Origin: an uncultured Lachnospiraceae bacterium
GTDB taxonomy: Bacteria > Bacillota_A > Clostridia > Lachnospirales > Lachnospiraceae
DNA: 5,781 nucleotides
Assembly (NCBI GenBank): GCA_902796775.1
Contig: CADBQK010000381.1
Coordinates: 1-5,781, forward strand
Direction: 5' to 3'
Shown here: one piece after another, positions 1 through 5,418 of the stretch
Position numbering within the stretch: the first letter of the stretch is position 1
Layout: every line of letters starts with the position of its first letter
Program-made: the position numbers and the translations under genes
The notes under the pieces: model-generated
What the model saw: the letters and a program-made list of their open reading frames with translations, nothing else
The model's database searches: none
Told to the model about the DNA's origin: nothing

Positions 1-226
1 AAACATACCTGCCCCATCTTCGCACCAACTTCATGTGTACTCTATGCCCTCCTGACTGTCCACTGACACTCTTATCATCATAACACCCCCTGGTTTCAGG
101 CCAAAACCAATCCGGAATACAGATATTTCGTCCCAGATCTCTGCCCTGGACATGGGGTGCTGAGGAATCCGTCTTCTCAGAAAGCGGCAAAATACCTTTT
201 GACGCTTCCAACACAATATACCAATA

Positions 227-256
227 GGGCACCCTCTACAGGATGCCCCGTTTTTT
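227..256 (+). terminator. Rho-independent terminator-like hairpin, plus strand
   Basis: GGGCA at 227-231 pairs with TGCCC at 244-248. After one C/A mismatch, CCT at 233-235 pairs with AGG at 240-242 around a CTAC loop. The stem is followed by CG and six Ts at 251-256, a classic intrinsic terminator for plus-strand transcripts. No plus-strand gene is visible to its left, so what it terminates is unknown. Read on the minus strand it has an A-tract before it and a moderately U-rich tail (UAUUGGUAUAUU), so weak bidirectional use for rubredoxin is possible. Confidence 0.6.
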
Positions 257-267
257 CCCGATTGACC

Positions 268-285
268 GCCGGTTATGAAACCGGC
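268..285 (-). terminator. GC-rich stem-loop just 3' of rubredoxin
   Basis: GCCGGTT (268-274) and AACCGGC (279-285) form a perfect 7-bp stem with a 4-nt loop, starting 15 nt after the rubredoxin stop codon on the minus strand. No T-run follows on either strand, so it is not a textbook intrinsic terminator. It may protect the 3' end of the short rubredoxin mRNA or work with the next hairpin at 227-248. The stem is seen directly; the role is inferred. Confidence 0.35.
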
Positions 286-300
286 TGAATACCTGCCAGA

Positions 301-456
301 TTATTCTGCTTTAAACTCGCTCTTGTCAGCTCCGCAAAGAGGGCAGACCCACTCATCAGGAAGATTCTCGAACTCTACGCCGGGATCGATACCGCCATCA
401 GCATCGCCAACTGCAGGATCATAGATATAACCACACATGCCACATACGTACTTCAT
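301..456 (-). CDS. Rubredoxin
   Basis: A complete 51-residue rubredoxin, the usual size for the single-domain family. It is a small cytoplasmic one-electron carrier with one iron held by four cysteines. In anaerobes it typically hands electrons to oxygen- and peroxide-reducing enzymes such as rubrerythrin or flavodiiron proteins. The two CxxC knuckles are clear: C5-GM-C8 in the N-terminal [12 protein letters not shown] motif and C38-PL-C41 in WVCPLCGA. The family's D/G-rich middle ([10 protein letters not shown]) and the LPDEW segment are also intact. I start at the ATG at 456 because GGAGGT lies 7-8 nt upstream and the protein then begins MKYVC as in relatives; upstream in-frame codons would only allow a weak TTG start. 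It appears monocistronic, divergent from the PBP gene. No partner redox enzyme is in the window. Confidence 0.97.
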   Translation of the reverse strand: MKYVCGMCGYIYDPAVGDADGGIDPGVEFENLPDEWVCPLCGADKSEFKAE

Positions 457-546
457 CGTTCTACCTCCGTAAAACACTCTGCAAGGGTCCCGGGCATCCA
501 ACTACCACAGCAAGGGCTCTTGCAATGCAACAACAATGTCCTGCTC

Positions 547-575
547 ATTATACCATTGTACCAGGATTTACACAA
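547..575 (-). promoter_or_regulatory. Probable rubredoxin promoter (SigA type)
   Basis: On the minus strand a perfect -10 TATAAT (552-547) is preceded by TGG, giving an extended -10 (TGGTATAAT). A half-matching -35 TTGTGT (575-570) sits 17 nt upstream. Transcription would start near 540, leaving a leader of about 85 nt before the rubredoxin ATG. The leader contains a small GCAAG/CTTGC stem at 510-523 of unknown meaning. Confidence 0.6.
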
Positions 576-601
576 GCAGTAAGGAAACAATTATCTGATA
601 T

Positions 602-630
602 TTGCCAAAATGGGAGAAATATACTATACT
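602..630 (+). promoter_or_regulatory. Probable promoter of the class A PBP gene (SigA type)
   Basis: TTGCCA (602-607) and TATACT (625-630) are separated by exactly 17 nt, close to the housekeeping consensus. A second overlapping TATACT at 620-625 gives a 12-nt spacer and is less likely. The predicted start near 637 leaves an untranslated leader of about 80 nt. This promoter stands back to back with the rubredoxin promoter, with 26 bp between the two -35 boxes. Confidence 0.6.
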
Positions 631-718
631 ATCTACACTAAGCAAATGATTCACGCGATGTATCTTTCTTTACATCTGCGGCTGCAGAGCCTTTAGATTT
701 CCATGGAGTTACATTTTT

Positions 719-2806
719 ATGACAGTACGTACTAACCGAAATACCCGCACCGCAAGACGAGGAGATCCTGCCCGCAGCAGGCGTCAGTCCCGCCCCGCCA
801 GGCAAGCCCGGCAGACCAGGCAGATTCGGCAGCCTCAGCAGTCAGGCCTCGGATGTCTTCTGCCTTTCCTGTTTTGTTTACTGACTCTCATCATCCTGGG
901 CATCGTAGGGTATTCGATCCTGAAAGGGTATCCCCAGCAGGTGAAAGCCTGGCAGGAAGAGGCAAAGGAGATGGTCGAGGCTGCAGATAAAGATACCTTT
1001 GTCCCCTCCCAGACAGGTGCGATCTACGATACAAACGGAAAAATCATCTCAGAAATCGCATCTGACAAAATTGCATCCTATGTTCCAATTGAAAAGATTC
1101 CTAAGGGATTTGTCGATGCCATGGTGGGGACGGAAGACCGGAAGTTTTACAGGCACCATGGTGTCGACTATCTGGCTATTGTGCGGGCTGCCCTTTCCTA
1201 TATCACAAACCAGGGGGTCATCACGCAGGGCGGCAGTACCATCACCATGCAGCTGGCCAGGAATGTTTTCCTCAGCAGCAGCCAGACCGCTGCAAGAAAG
1301 GCTGTGGAGATCTTTATCGCACAGGAGCTGGAAAAGAAATATACCAAAGATGAAATCATGGAGTTCTATCTGAACAACATTTATTTCGCGAATGGATATT
1401 ATGGGGTCCAGGCCGCCTGCAAAGGCTATTTTAACTGTAAACTGAGTGAGCTGAGCATCTCGCAGATTGCTTTCTTATGTGCGATTCCGAACAGTCCGAC
1501 TTATTATGATCCCGTCGTCAATAAAGAACATACGCTGGAACGGCGCAACCGGATGCTGAAAAACATGCACGATGCCGGTCTGATCAACGATGAAGAGTAT
1601 CTTGCTGCTGCCACGGAAGACATTACATTAAACCGCTCAAAAGGGGAGGACCTTGCAGGCACGCATAATTATATTGACACCTATGCCTGCCACTGTGCGG
1701 CCCTGGCATTGATGGAAACAGAAGGATTTAAGTTCCGCTATGACTTCCCCTCCGATAAAGCCAGAGCAAACTACGAAGAAGAGTACGATGCTGCCTATTC
1801 CGATTGCCGTGCAAAGATCTCATCCGGAAAGTATAAGCTGTACACATCCATTGATACAGGTATTCAGGAACAGCTGCAGCAGACTATCGACCATAAACTC
1901 TCTACCTTCTTTGGGATGTCTCTGGATGGTGAATATATGCTGCAGGGTGCCGGTGTATGTATTGACAATGCGACAGGCCGCGTCATAGCCGAAGTCGGCG
2001 GCAGGACTAACTCCAATTTCAGCGGCTACACTTTGAACCGTGTATACCAGAGCTATCGTCAGCCGGGCAGCACGATCAAACCGCTGATCGTCTATGCGCC
2101 TCTCTTTGAAACAGGTGAATACACACCCAATTCCTATGCACAGGACCGCTATACTGAGGATGGGCCGAAAAATGCTTCCGGGTCCTACTGGGGCACGGTT
2201 ACTCTGCGTACTGCGGTGGAACAGTCCATTAATACTGTCGCATGGAATCTCTATCAGGAACTCGGACCTGAAAACGGCCTTGCTTACCTGAAAAAAATGC
2301 ATTTTACCAAAATTGTCGATGCGGATGTCACACCAGCTACCGCTATCGGCGGATTTACCATTGGAGCCACACCTGCAGAGATGACAGCCGGTTATGCAGC
2401 GCTTGCCAATAATGGCATGTACCGTGAACCGACCTGCATTAAACGCATCGAAAACTATGAGGGCGAAATCATCTATGAATCCGAACAGGAGGGAATCCAG
2501 GTCTATTCACCCGATACCGCACATACCATGACAGATGTCCTTCGCGGCGTCATCACCAGAGGAACCGGTGCGGGGCTCGGTCTTTACAGCGGCATACCTG
2601 CTGCAGGCAAGACAGGTACCACAGATGATACCAAAGATGGATGGTTCATAGGCTATACTCACTACTACACGACAGGTATCTGGGTCGGCTGCAATACACC
2701 CCAGGAGGTAGAAGACCTGCACGGCAGCACCTTCCCGGGCGAAATCTGGAATGAATTCATGAATAACCTCCATGACGGTCTGGAATGGCGCGATCTGGTA
2801 GAATAG
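719..2806 (+). CDS. Bifunctional class A penicillin-binding protein (glycosyltransferase 51 plus transpeptidase)
   Basis: A 695-residue membrane-anchored peptidoglycan synthase that polymerises lipid II into glycan strands and cross-links stem peptides outside the membrane. Layout: an Arg/Gln-rich cytoplasmic tail (1-43), one transmembrane anchor (about 44-68), a GT51 domain (about 95-285), a linker (about 286-400) and a penicillin-binding transpeptidase domain (about 405-680). The GT51 motifs are intact: E139-D-R-K-F-Y-R-H-H-G with catalytic Glu139, QGGSTITMQLARN (170-182), RKAVE (193-197) and the YLNNIYFANGYYG stretch (217-229). The transpeptidase triad is complete: S451-T-I-K454 with the acylated Ser451, S503-I-N505 and K631-T-G-T634. 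The protein ends soon after the catalytic domain, without PASTA or fibronectin modules. The start at 719 has GGAG at 705-708, and the next Met lies beyond the membrane anchor. It is probably a single-gene transcript. I give no symbol because ponA, pbp1A and pbpA cannot be separated from sequence alone. Confidence 0.96.
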   Translation: MTVRTNRNTRTARRGDPARSRRQSRPARQARQTRQIRQPQQSGLGCLLPFLFCLLTLIILGIVGYSILKGYPQQVKAWQEEAKEMVEAADKDTFVPSQTGAIYDTNGKIISEIASDKIASYVPIEKIPKGFVDAMVGTEDRKFYRHHGVDYLAIVRAALSYITNQGVITQGGSTITMQLARNVFLSSSQTAARKAVEIFIAQELEKKYTKDEIMEFYLNNIYFANGYYGVQAACKGYFNCKLSELSISQIAFLCAIPNSPTYYDPVVNKEHTLERRNRMLKNMHDAGLINDEEYLAAATEDITLNRSKGEDLAGTHNYIDTYACHCAALALMETEGFKFRYDFPSDKARANYEEEYDAAYSDCRAKISSGKYKLYTSIDTGIQEQLQQTIDHKLSTFFGMSLDGEYMLQGAGVCIDNATGRVIAEVGGRTNSNFSGYTLNRVYQSYRQPGSTIKPLIVYAPLFETGEYTPNSYAQDRYTEDGPKNASGSYWGTVTLRTAVEQSINTVAWNLYQELGPENGLAYLKKMHFTKIVDADVTPATAIGGFTIGATPAEMTAGYAALANNGMYREPTCIKRIENYEGEIIYESEQEGIQVYSPDTAHTMTDVLRGVITRGTGAGLGLYSGIPAAGKTGTTDDTKDGWFIGYTHYYTTGIWVGCNTPQEVEDLHGSTFPGEIWNEFMNNLHDGLEWRDLVE
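800..844 (+). repeat. Nine-base tandem repeat encoding an Arg-Gln-X tail
   Basis: Inside the PBP gene, five 9-nt units in a row encode RQA, RQT, RQI, RQP and QQS (residues 28-42), immediately before the transmembrane anchor. The codons vary between units (AGG/CGG, CAA/CAG), so this is an older, diverged repeat rather than a fresh slippage product. The tail is cytoplasmic and strongly basic. It could anchor to acidic lipid headgroups or bind a cell-division or elongation partner, but that role is inferred. Confidence 0.7.
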
Positions 2807-2860
2807 GAGCATCGAGTTAGAACCCGTCTGAAAGATTTCAGGCAAACCCAGACAACTCTG

Positions 2861-2897
2861 AGCAATCAGGTTATTGAAAACAAGGCTTCTGATTGCT
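2861..2897. repeat. Palindrome unit 1
   Basis: AGCAATCAG (2861-2869) pairs perfectly with CTGATTGCT (2889-2897) around a 19-nt loop. Compared with the other units, the outermost pair has changed from G-C to A-T on both sides, so pairing is retained. No T-run follows on either strand, which argues against this unit being a terminator. Confidence 0.8.
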
Positions 2898-2924
2898 AAA
2901 CCTTTGGTATCTATGATCCTTACG

Positions 2925-2971
2925 GGCAATCAGGTTTGTATCTTTTGAGAAACCTGATTGCCTTTATTCTT
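2925..2971 (+). terminator. Palindrome unit 2, probable terminator of the PBP gene
   Basis: A perfect 13-bp stem, GGCAATCAGGTTT (2925-2937) with AAACCTGATTGCC (2950-2962), closes a 12-nt loop. It is followed on the plus strand by TTTATTCTT (2963-2971). A stable stem plus a U-rich tail, about 120 nt after the PBP stop codon and on the coding strand, fits an intrinsic terminator, although the stem is less GC-rich than usual. Confidence 0.6.
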
Positions 2972-2973
2972 GA

Positions 2974-3028
2974 AGTGATAAAATAATGGGCAATCAGGAA
3001 CACCTATTATTGCAAACCTGATTGCCCA
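2974..3028 (-). terminator. Palindrome unit 3, probable terminator of the niaR operon
   Basis: TGGGCAATCAGG (2987-2998) and CCTGATTGCCCA (3017-3028) form a perfect 12-bp stem with an 18-nt loop. Read on the minus strand the stem is followed by TTATTTTATCAC (2986-2975), a U-rich tail facing away from the operon that ends at 3198. On the plus strand the tail is A-rich, so the likely direction is minus. Confidence 0.5.
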
Positions 3029-3053
3029 AAATCTTCTTAATGAGTTTCCGCTC

Positions 3054-3091
3054 GGCAATCAAGAGAGTAAAAAGTCTTAGACCTGATTGCC
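3054..3091. repeat. Palindrome unit 4
   Basis: GGCAATCA (3054-3061) pairs with TGATTGCC (3084-3091). The ninth core position is mismatched (A3062 against C3083), then G3063 can pair with C3082. This is the weakest unit of the array, but its spacing matches the others. No terminator-like T-run follows on either strand. Confidence 0.75.
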
Positions 3092-3197
3092 TGTACTATT
3101 ATCCCAACAGCATTTCACAGCCTTCTTATCCAAACGAACACATCTGATCTGTATTTCACAAACTTCTGCCCCTGATGAGGCACATCCAGCCTGAGGC

Positions 3198-4292
3198 CTA
3201 CAAATCCAGCTTCAGATCATCTTCTCCGATCAGATTCATATTCCGCATAAACTGGCAGATCCCCCAGCTCAGGATAGCCGGCAGGATGAAGCAGATGAGG
3301 ATCATCCCCAGCCAGTCAAAGCCGGTAATAGCCGTTTTGGTGCCGGCGGCAATATCATTCAGCCATCCGGTGTAGACACCGATCTGTCCTACCAGACCGC
3401 AGGTGCCCATGCCGGAGGAGATTGCTGCTCCGTTCATCTGCATGCGGAAAACACAGGTTGCAATAGGTCCGGTGATAGCAGAAGCGAGTATCGGAGGGAT
3501 CCAGATCAGAGGTTTCTTTACGATATTTCCCATCTGAAGCATAGATGTGCCGATCCCCTGGGCAACCAGTCCGCCCCATTTATTTTCTTTAAAGGACATA
3601 ACGGCAAAACCAACCATCTGTGCGCAGCATCCGGCCACTGCCGCCCCGCCTGCCAGTCCGGTGAGGCTCATGGCTGCGCAGATTGCTGCGGAACTGATAG
3701 GAAGGGTCAGAGCAATACCGACCATCACGGAAACCAGGATCCCCATCAGGAAGGGCTGCAGCTCAGTTGCCCACATGATTGCTCTGCCAACAGCACTGGC
3801 TGCCGCGCCAATCGGAGGTGCCAGCAGAAAGCTCAGGCCGGTGCCTGCCAGGATCGTCACAAAAGGGGTAACCAGGATATCGATCTTTGTCTCCTTGGAG
3901 ATTGCCTTGCCGATCTCAGAGGTGATAATTGCTACAAACAGGACTGCCAAAGGACCGCCGGCACCGCCAAGGGCGTTGGATGAAAAACCGACTGTAACCA
4001 GAGAAAACAGAACCAGCGGGGGACATTTTAATGCGCTGCCGATGGCAACTGCCATGGCAGGACCGCTCATAGCCTGGGCCAGTCCGCCTACTGTGTACGA
4101 TTTCTCTCCAATGGAAGCCACTGTCTGGTTTAATGCACTGATCCCAAACTGTGTCCCCAGCGTATTGATGATCGTGCCGATCAGAAGGGAGCAGAACAGG
4201 CCCTGCGCCATCGCGCCGAGTGCATCGATCCCATAACGCTTTGCCGAAATCTCAATGTCTTTACGCTTCAGAAAAGCCTTGATTTTTTCCAT
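3198..4292 (-). CDS. PTS-EIIC-like integral membrane protein, candidate niacin-regulated transporter
   Basis: A 364-residue, very hydrophobic protein with a short charged N-terminus (MEKIKAFLKRKDIE) and roughly 8-10 membrane segments between residues 25 and 348. It resembles the stand-alone PTS_EIIC_2 (PF13303-type) family. Typical features are the Gly/Ala-rich core, GTSMLQMGNIVKKP (248-261), WIPPILASAITGPI (264-277) and the NGAAISSGMGTCGLVGQIG stretch (287-305). No EIIA or EIIB domain or gene is in the window, so sugar phosphotransfer is doubtful. It starts 24 nt after niaR with a strong GGGAGGA 8 nt before the ATG, so the two are co-transcribed behind the niaR promoter. That context suggests transport of niacin or another NAD precursor. 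I recall relatives being labelled as predicted nicotinate-regulated transporters, but cannot verify this here. Family assignment is fairly sure; the substrate is inferred. Confidence 0.85.
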   Translation of the reverse strand: MEKIKAFLKRKDIEISAKRYGIDALGAMAQGLFCSLLIGTIINTLGTQFGISALNQTVASIGEKSYTVGGLAQAMSGPAMAVAIGSALKCPPLVLFSLVTVGFSSNALGGAGGPLAVLFVAIITSEIGKAISKETKIDILVTPFVTILAGTGLSFLLAPPIGAAASAVGRAIMWATELQPFLMGILVSVMVGIALTLPISSAAICAAMSLTGLAGGAAVAGCCAQMVGFAVMSFKENKWGGLVAQGIGTSMLQMGNIVKKPLIWIPPILASAITGPIATCVFRMQMNGAAISSGMGTCGLVGQIGVYTGWLNDIAAGTKTAITGFDWLGMILICFILPAILSWGICQFMRNMNLIGEDDLKLDL

Positions 4293-4316
4293 GGATTCAG
4301 TCCTCCCTTATGCCTT

Positions 4317-4874
4317 TCAATTTACACTTGTCTGTTCTGCACAGATCTGCTCCGGTTCATAATCCTGCAGCTGCGCCAGGAATCCCCGCTCTGCAAGGGC
4401 ATCATAAATCTCATCCAGGACCTGGCTGTTCTCAGCCCGGATCGTATGATAGTGAAACCCTGATGTCACATTCATCAACGTGGATGATTTCCCGCTTGTG
4501 ATCGACTCCATATATTTTTTGACATCCATCCTCGTTTTGATATGAAGCGGAGCTTCGATCACTCCGTATACCTTATGATATACAAACACATCTTCCACGA
4601 TCCCGCCATGATCAACGATCAGGTTCAGCTCCTCCTCCGTCTCGTCTTCCGTATGGCGAACCTTAAACACCTTCTTTGCCATCAGACCGCTTTCAAGGAC
4701 ATATCCCTGGTTGGTCGAGATCACACTCACCCCGCCTGCACGGATCAGGGCCATGTCCTGCACAATCACCTGACGGCTGACCCCCAGCATTTTGGCCAGG
4801 CTGGTGCCTGAAACAGGCTCATGACTCTCTGACAGAAGTCTGATGATGTTCTCCCTGCGCTGTACCCCTTTCAT
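4317..4874 (-). CDS. niaR: NiaR-type niacin-responsive transcriptional repressor (HTH_11 plus 3H domain)
   Basis: A 185-residue repressor of the NiaR/YrxA family, which binds nicotinic acid and shuts off NAD-synthesis or niacin-uptake genes. Residues 5-60 form a winged helix-turn-helix of HTH_11 type (RRENIIRLLSES, then LAKMLGVSRQVIVQDMALIR, then the wing ending NQGYVL). Residues 70-170 are the 3H domain. His74 with Glu82 (eight residues later), and His141 and His143 in GFHYHT, match the conserved metal-binding set of the family; VDHGGIVEDVFVYHKVYG is also characteristic. Length matches the family. The ATG at 4874 is preceded by GGAGG 10 nt upstream, with a second GAGG closer. niaR is the first gene of a two-gene operon with the EIIC-like transporter. 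Its promoter is overlapped by a perfect palindrome, implying autorepression. NAD-synthesis genes are not in the window. Confidence 0.93.
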   Translation of the reverse strand: MKGVQRRENIIRLLSESHEPVSGTSLAKMLGVSRQVIVQDMALIRAGGVSVISTNQGYVLESGLMAKKVFKVRHTEDETEEELNLIVDHGGIVEDVFVYHKVYGVIEAPLHIKTRMDVKKYMESITSGKSSTLMNVTSGFHYHTIRAENSQVLDEIYDALAERGFLAQLQDYEPEQICAEQTSVN

Positions 4875-4894
4875 ATCTGCCTCGCCTCCACAAC

Positions 4895-4910
4895 ATAATC
4901 ATCTGATTAT
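4895..4910. repeat. Small palindrome in the niaR leader
   Basis: ATAATCA (4895-4901) and TGATTAT (4904-4910) form an AT-rich 7+2+7 inverted repeat that ends about 5 nt upstream of the niaR ribosome binding site. It does not resemble the operator at 4986-5015. It may be a chance AT palindrome or a weak leader stem near the binding site for ribosomes; no function can be assigned. Confidence 0.4.
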
Positions 4911-4973
4911 CTGGAATAGATATTTCATGATCGTTCTGTTCAATTACTCTGTCCAATCTTGTTGTGTAACGAC

Positions 4974-5001
4974 AGTATAGCATAAAATTAACAGGTGTCA
5001 A
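4974..5001 (-). promoter_or_regulatory. niaR operon promoter (near-consensus SigA)
   Basis: On the minus strand a perfect TTGACA -35 box (5001-4996) and TATACT -10 box (4979-4974) are 16 nt apart. A TGC precedes the -10, so it is also an extended -10 promoter. Transcription should start near 4967, about 92 nt before the niaR ATG. The -35 box lies across the centre of the palindromic operator, so a repressor bound there would block RNA polymerase directly. Confidence 0.85.
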
Positions 5002-5015
5002 GACACCTGTTAATT
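4986..5015. promoter_or_regulatory. Perfect palindrome, probable NiaR operator
   Basis: AATTAACAGGTGTC (4986-4999) and GACACCTGTTAATT (5002-5015) are exact inverted repeats of 14 bp around a 2-bp centre. On the minus strand the centre reads GTGTC-TT-GACAC, the form I recall for NiaR sites in Firmicutes. It covers the -35 box of the niaR promoter, the expected place for autoregulation by a winged-helix repressor. The palindrome and overlap are seen directly; assignment to NiaR rests on the adjacent gene and on memory of the motif. Confidence 0.85.
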
Positions 5016-5056
5016 ATTTTTATACATGTGATTGTTCTTATTTACAGACAAGCCGG

Positions 5057-5374
5057 CTATTTCTTCTTTTTCTTTGGTGCAGGCAGCTCATCATACATTG
5101 CTTCCAGGAGTTCTTTCAGGAATTCTTTGTTTTCTACATCATCTACAAGGAGCATTTCCTTTGCCCCTTCATATGGCAGTTCCAGATCCGCCGCCGGCAT
5201 CATGCTTTTTGCGGTTTTTACCGGTTTTACCAGAAAACGGTCATCATAGATACCGCCAATCACCTTGCCCCGGTAATAAAGTATGTACTCTCCCATCATC
5301 GCCCGGTAAGACACTTCTTCCAGCCCGGACAGCTGCTCCAGTATAAATTCCAGATACTCCTTACTTGATGCCAT
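5057..5374 (-). CDS. TfoX N-terminal domain protein
   Basis: A 105-residue cytoplasmic protein consisting of one TfoX-N domain (PF04993-like, about residues 5-97). The family pattern is visible: an N-terminal helix (SSKEYLEFILEQL), then SYRAMMGEYILYYRGKVIGGIYDDRFLVKP (residues 22-51; the canonical R-x-M-x-G motif followed by paired strands) and LPYEGAKEMLLVDD near residues 66-79. The name-giving TfoX/Sxy protein is a competence regulator in gammaproteobacteria, but it also has a C-terminal domain absent here. Stand-alone N-domains in Firmicutes have no established role, so I do not infer competence. The protein ends in a lysine run (PAPKKKKK). AAGGAG lies 8 nt before the ATG at 5374. It sits 58 nt after the thioredoxin-like gene on the same strand, and no strong promoter of its own is obvious. 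Confidence 0.85.
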   Translation of the reverse strand: MASSKEYLEFILEQLSGLEEVSYRAMMGEYILYYRGKVIGGIYDDRFLVKPVKTAKSMMPAADLELPYEGAKEMLLVDDVENKEFLKELLEAMYDELPAPKKKKK

Positions 5375-5401
5375 CTCACATTCTCCTTATGCAGTCGTAT
5401 G

Positions 5402-5418
5402 CAGGTATTGTATACCTG
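5402..5418. repeat. Short stem-loop between the thioredoxin-like and TfoX-N genes
   Basis: CAGGTAT (5402-5408) and ATACCTG (5412-5418) form a 7-bp stem with a 3-nt loop in the 58-nt gap between two same-strand genes. No T-run follows on the minus strand. It may be a weak terminator, a processing site or an operator; nothing decides between these. Confidence 0.4.

Larger units (their letters stand above)
1..300. other. Left-edge region without a convincing gene
   Basis: All three plus-strand frames close early (stops at 64-66, about 52-54 and 81-83). The only longer minus-strand frame, ending at 31, would need a TTG start at 216 with no ribosome binding site, and its 61 residues resemble no family I know. 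On the minus strand a GGAGGG at 48-53 lies about 12 nt before an ATG at 34-32, which opens a frame reading MKLVRRWGRYV and leaves the window. That could be the first codons of a leftward gene, but eleven residues cannot support a call. The other visible structures are the hairpins at 227-248 and 268-285, listed separately. Confidence 0.4.
2861..3091. repeat. Array of four evenly spaced palindromes (GGCAATCAG / CTGATTGCC)
   Basis: Four inverted-repeat units fill most of the convergent gap between the PBP gene and the niaR operon. Using the core arms GGCAATCAG and CTGATTGCC, units lie at 2861-2897, 2925-2962, 2989-3026 and 3054-3091. The distance between the two arms of a unit is 19, 20, 20 and 20 nt, and between units 27, 26 and 27 nt. 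The period is therefore 64-65 bp. Loops and spacers show no obvious similarity to one another; only the arms are shared. Stems reach 13 bp (unit 2) and 12 bp (unit 3). I do not recognise the family. Options are a clustered intergenic palindrome of the REP type, an array of binding sites, or a multi-hairpin RNA or terminator array. The remaining 106 bp (3092-3197) shows nothing beyond very short stems. Confidence 0.85.

Noticed and set aside
31..216. 61-residue minus-strand reading frame
   Set aside because: It needs a TTG start, has no ribosome binding site and has no recognisable composition or motif. Its TGA overlaps a possible downstream ATG at 34-32, but that alone is weak.
301..501. Longer rubredoxin with 15 extra N-terminal residues
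   Set aside because: It would start at TTG without a good ribosome binding site, whereas the ATG at 456 has a strong one and gives the normal rubredoxin length.
2861..3091. CRISPR array reading of the palindromes
   Set aside because: A CRISPR repeat is near-identical along its whole length. Here the 20-nt interior of each 38-nt unit varies completely, only the 9-bp arms are shared, and no cas genes are near.
2861..3091. Integron attC or recombinase attachment-site array
   Set aside because: There are no cassettes between the sites, no integrase gene, and the arms lack the attC core pattern.
3119..3150. A fifth decayed palindrome unit
   Set aside because: CTGATCTGT at 3144 shares only CTGAT with the right arm, is about 4 nt off the expected place, and has no matching left arm.
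3547..4236. 229-residue plus-strand frame opposite the EIIC-like gene
   Set aside because: It is antisense to a well-supported membrane protein gene. Its Pro/Ala/Ile-rich composition is what the reverse of Gly/Ala/hydrophobic codons gives, and no ribosome binding site supports it.
3198..4292. Sugar-specific PTS permease
   Set aside because: No EIIA or EIIB domain or sugar-metabolism gene accompanies it, and the operon partner and operator point to niacin regulation.
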